From assembly GCA_019058135.1 (NCBI GenBank), contig JAHLWE010000473.1, positions 1-6,619 on the forward strand: 6,619 bases of DNA. The letters are read 5' to 3'. This DNA comes from Promethearchaeota archaeon. Its GTDB lineage: Archaea > Asgardarchaeota > Lokiarchaeia > Sigyniarchaeales > SOKP01. Every line of letters begins with the position of its first letter. Position 1 is the stretch's first letter. Below the pieces are notes generated by a model that was not told where the DNA came from, ran no database searches, and saw only the letters and a program-made list of their open reading frames with translations. The translations under genes and the position numbers were made by a program. This document shows, in pieces, positions 5,555 through 6,619 of this stretch.

Positions 5555-6343
5555 TTGGTGAAAGTTATATTCGAAACACAAATTCATATTGTATTTAATG
5601 CTGACGAGGGAGAAAGAATAACTTTCCCGATAATAATTTCAAAACCTAATAAGTTATACTATTTTAAGGCTGATCCATCAAAATTAAATGCTGCTGATAT
5701 GTATGAATCCTTTTACAGAAAAAATTCTGAAGTTTTAAAAAAGGAAATCCCAACATTAGAAATAACAACAAATCTAATCGATTATACAGATTATTTTCAA
5801 ATAATTCAAGAAATATCAAAAGTAATCAGCAACGAACGGGAGCAAAATCCTAACTGTAAAATTTATATTAATATTTCTGCCGGTTCTAAATTAACTGCAA
5901 TTGCTTCAATAGAAGCGGCAAGGATATGGGATTTAGAAACATACTATCTCTATTCTCAAGAAATAAGTTTTGGTGGTGGTCCTAAGCATTCTGGCAAGAT
6001 GGAATTCCTACCGATAAAAGGCTTCCCAATACAAAAACCCAGAGAAGATTTAATTAAAGTATTGAAAGTAATAGAAAAAATGATGGCTGGAGGTAAAAAA
6101 TTTATATATAAAAAATATTTATTGAATGTTTTAAAAGATGAAGGACTATTGCAATTAATCACGGAAAACCCTGATTTGAAAAAAAATAAATCAAGTGAAT
6201 ATATGGCTCTTAATCAAAGATATTTAAATCCATTAGAAAAAGCCTGGAAATTTATAAAAATATCTGATGACAAACGAAATAAAAAAATATTTCTTACTGA
6301 TGAAGGCAAGGAGATATTAAAAATTTTTAAATACTATATATAG
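5555..6343 (+). CDS. HFX_2341/DUF6293-type regulator: CARF-like domain plus winged helix
   Basis: The 262-residue protein has two parts. The N-terminal half is Rossmann-like. It begins IHIVFNADEGERITFPI near 10-26, as in HFX_2341-type proteins, which typically start with a hydrophobic strand and an E/DR motif. It contains INISAGSKLTAIASIEAARI (105-124), the family counterpart of the ligand-contacting loop in CARF domains; N106, G110 and K112 stand out. The C-terminal part (about 165-262) looks like a winged helix, with the wing ending in KKIFLTDEGKEIL. The expected role is a transcription regulator answering a nucleotide-like ligand. CARF proteins usually act with type III CRISPR systems, but no CRISPR or cas gene is here, and the ligand is unknown. 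The start is TTG at 5555 or the adjacent GTG at 5558; no ATG occurs before codon 49. It is divergent from SAM synthetase, a classic place for a local regulator. Confidence 0.75.
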   Translation: MVKVIFETQIHIVFNADEGERITFPIIISKPNKLYYFKADPSKLNAADMYESFYRKNSEVLKKEIPTLEITTNLIDYTDYFQIIQEISKVISNEREQNPNCKIYINISAGSKLTAIASIEAARIWDLETYYLYSQEISFGGGPKHSGKMEFLPIKGFPIQKPREDLIKVLKVIEKMMAGGKKFIYKKYLLNVLKDEGLLQLITENPDLKKNKSSEYMALNQRYLNPLEKAWKFIKISDDKRNKKIFLTDEGKEILKIFKYYI

Positions 6344-6429
6344 TGTTTGAAATACTATAAATAAAATAAAATAAATAAGTGCTTTATATTAAATATACAG
6401 ATAGAAAAAAGAGAGTAACCCTTATTTAA
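6344..6429 (+). promoter_or_regulatory. Promoter region of the right-edge regulator
   Basis: The 86 bases contain an A-rich tandem stretch (aaataaaataaaataaataa, 6358-6377) and then gctttatattaaatata. The TATA-like tttatatt (6383-6390) lies about 43 bases ahead of the ATG, which would give a leader of some 18 bases. The gene therefore probably has its own promoter rather than relying on read-through. Confidence 0.4.
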
Positions 6430-6619
6430 ATGAATGTTCCAAATTTTTATTCAAATGTAATAACTCAATTAAAATTATTATTAGAAAATAATGGTTTCAC
6501 AACATATCTTCTAAAATCACTTAAAGAAAAATTTTGTTTTGACATTCTTGCGAAAAATGATGCTTCTCTAATAGTTATAAAAATTATTTCTAATATTGAT
6601 AATATTAGCGAAGATTTGC
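6430..6619 (+). CDS. Putative archaeal HTH-type transcriptional regulator, 5' end only
   Basis: Only the first 63 codons are present; the frame is open at the right edge. The sequence matches the N-terminal domain of the archaeal HTH-type regulators grouped as HAMAP MF_00584. It has an opening helix, LLENNGFTTY (17-26), then CFDILAKND (36-44) followed by SLIVIKIISNIDNISEDL (46-63). The family shows the same FDxxArk, then LlLIKvlxNID pattern. In the family this endonuclease-like fold precedes a Cro/C1-type helix-turn-helix, which would lie beyond the window. The role, DNA-binding regulation, comes from family knowledge; no target is known. The ATG at 6430 is used because the conserved domain begins within about ten residues of it. 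It is the second regulator in a row on this strand. Confidence 0.75.
   Translation, partial: MNVPNFYSNVITQLKLLLENNGFTTYLLKSLKEKFCFDILAKNDASLIVIKIISNIDNISEDL

Noticed and set aside
5956..6162. 68-codon minus-strand frame inside the CARF-like regulator gene
   Set aside because: It is a shadow frame with no motif; the plus-strand frame explains the sequence.
5555..6343. CRISPR-associated Csa3/Csx1 effector
   Set aside because: The C terminus is a winged helix rather than a HEPN nuclease, no R-x4-6-H HEPN motif is seen, and no cas genes or repeats are present; the opening sequence fits the HFX_2341/DUF6293 group better.
6356..6377. Tandem aaata/aataa stretch as a possible repeat array
   Set aside because: It is a short, imperfect AT-rich run in a promoter region, with no spacer structure and too few units to be an array or origin element.

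Overview
The window looks like a piece of an AT-rich archaeal chromosome, most likely from an Asgard archaeon (Lokiarchaeia-like), although the sequence alone does not settle the lineage. The archaeal signs are an archaeal-type S-adenosylmethionine synthetase, two N-terminal AN1-type zinc fingers, an HFX_2341/DUF6293-type regulator, the start of a regulator family found in archaea (HAMAP MF_00584), TATA-box-like elements, T-run terminators and frequent TTG/GTG starts. No rRNA, tRNA, CRISPR array, insertion sequence or phage gene was seen.

Layout, left to right. At the left edge the first codons of a possible minus-strand gene run off the window. Next, two minus-strand genes encode membrane proteins with N-terminal AN1 zinc fingers: a rhomboid-fold protein (155-1105) and, transcribed just before it, a site-2 protease of the M50 type (1147-2130). 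A mostly non-coding stretch follows (2131-2893). It holds two small reading frames: 57 codons on the minus strand (2304-2477) and 47 acidic codons on the plus strand (2729-2872). The second converges on a small zinc-ribbon gene (2894-3172), which lies 11 bases behind a radical SAM activase of the NrdG2 type (3184-3930). Upstream of that, also on the minus strand, is SAM synthetase (4134-5363), with a good TATA box in front and a T-rich terminator behind. A 191-base divergent promoter region separates it from a plus-strand CARF-like/winged-helix regulator (5555-6343). The 5' end of an HTH regulator gene (6430 onward) reaches the right edge.

How the genes may work together. The most interesting unit is the AN1 pair. 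Two intramembrane-protease folds carry the same N-terminal zinc finger and sit in tandem. The site-2 protease keeps its metal-binding motifs, whereas the rhomboid keeps a candidate serine but has Glu where the catalytic His belongs. This suggests a membrane-protein processing or quality-control module in which the rhomboid binds substrate rather than cuts it; this is inference. SAM synthetase supplies the cofactor used by the radical SAM activase next to it. The divergent CARF-like regulator could control SAM synthetase, but the sequence shows only its position.
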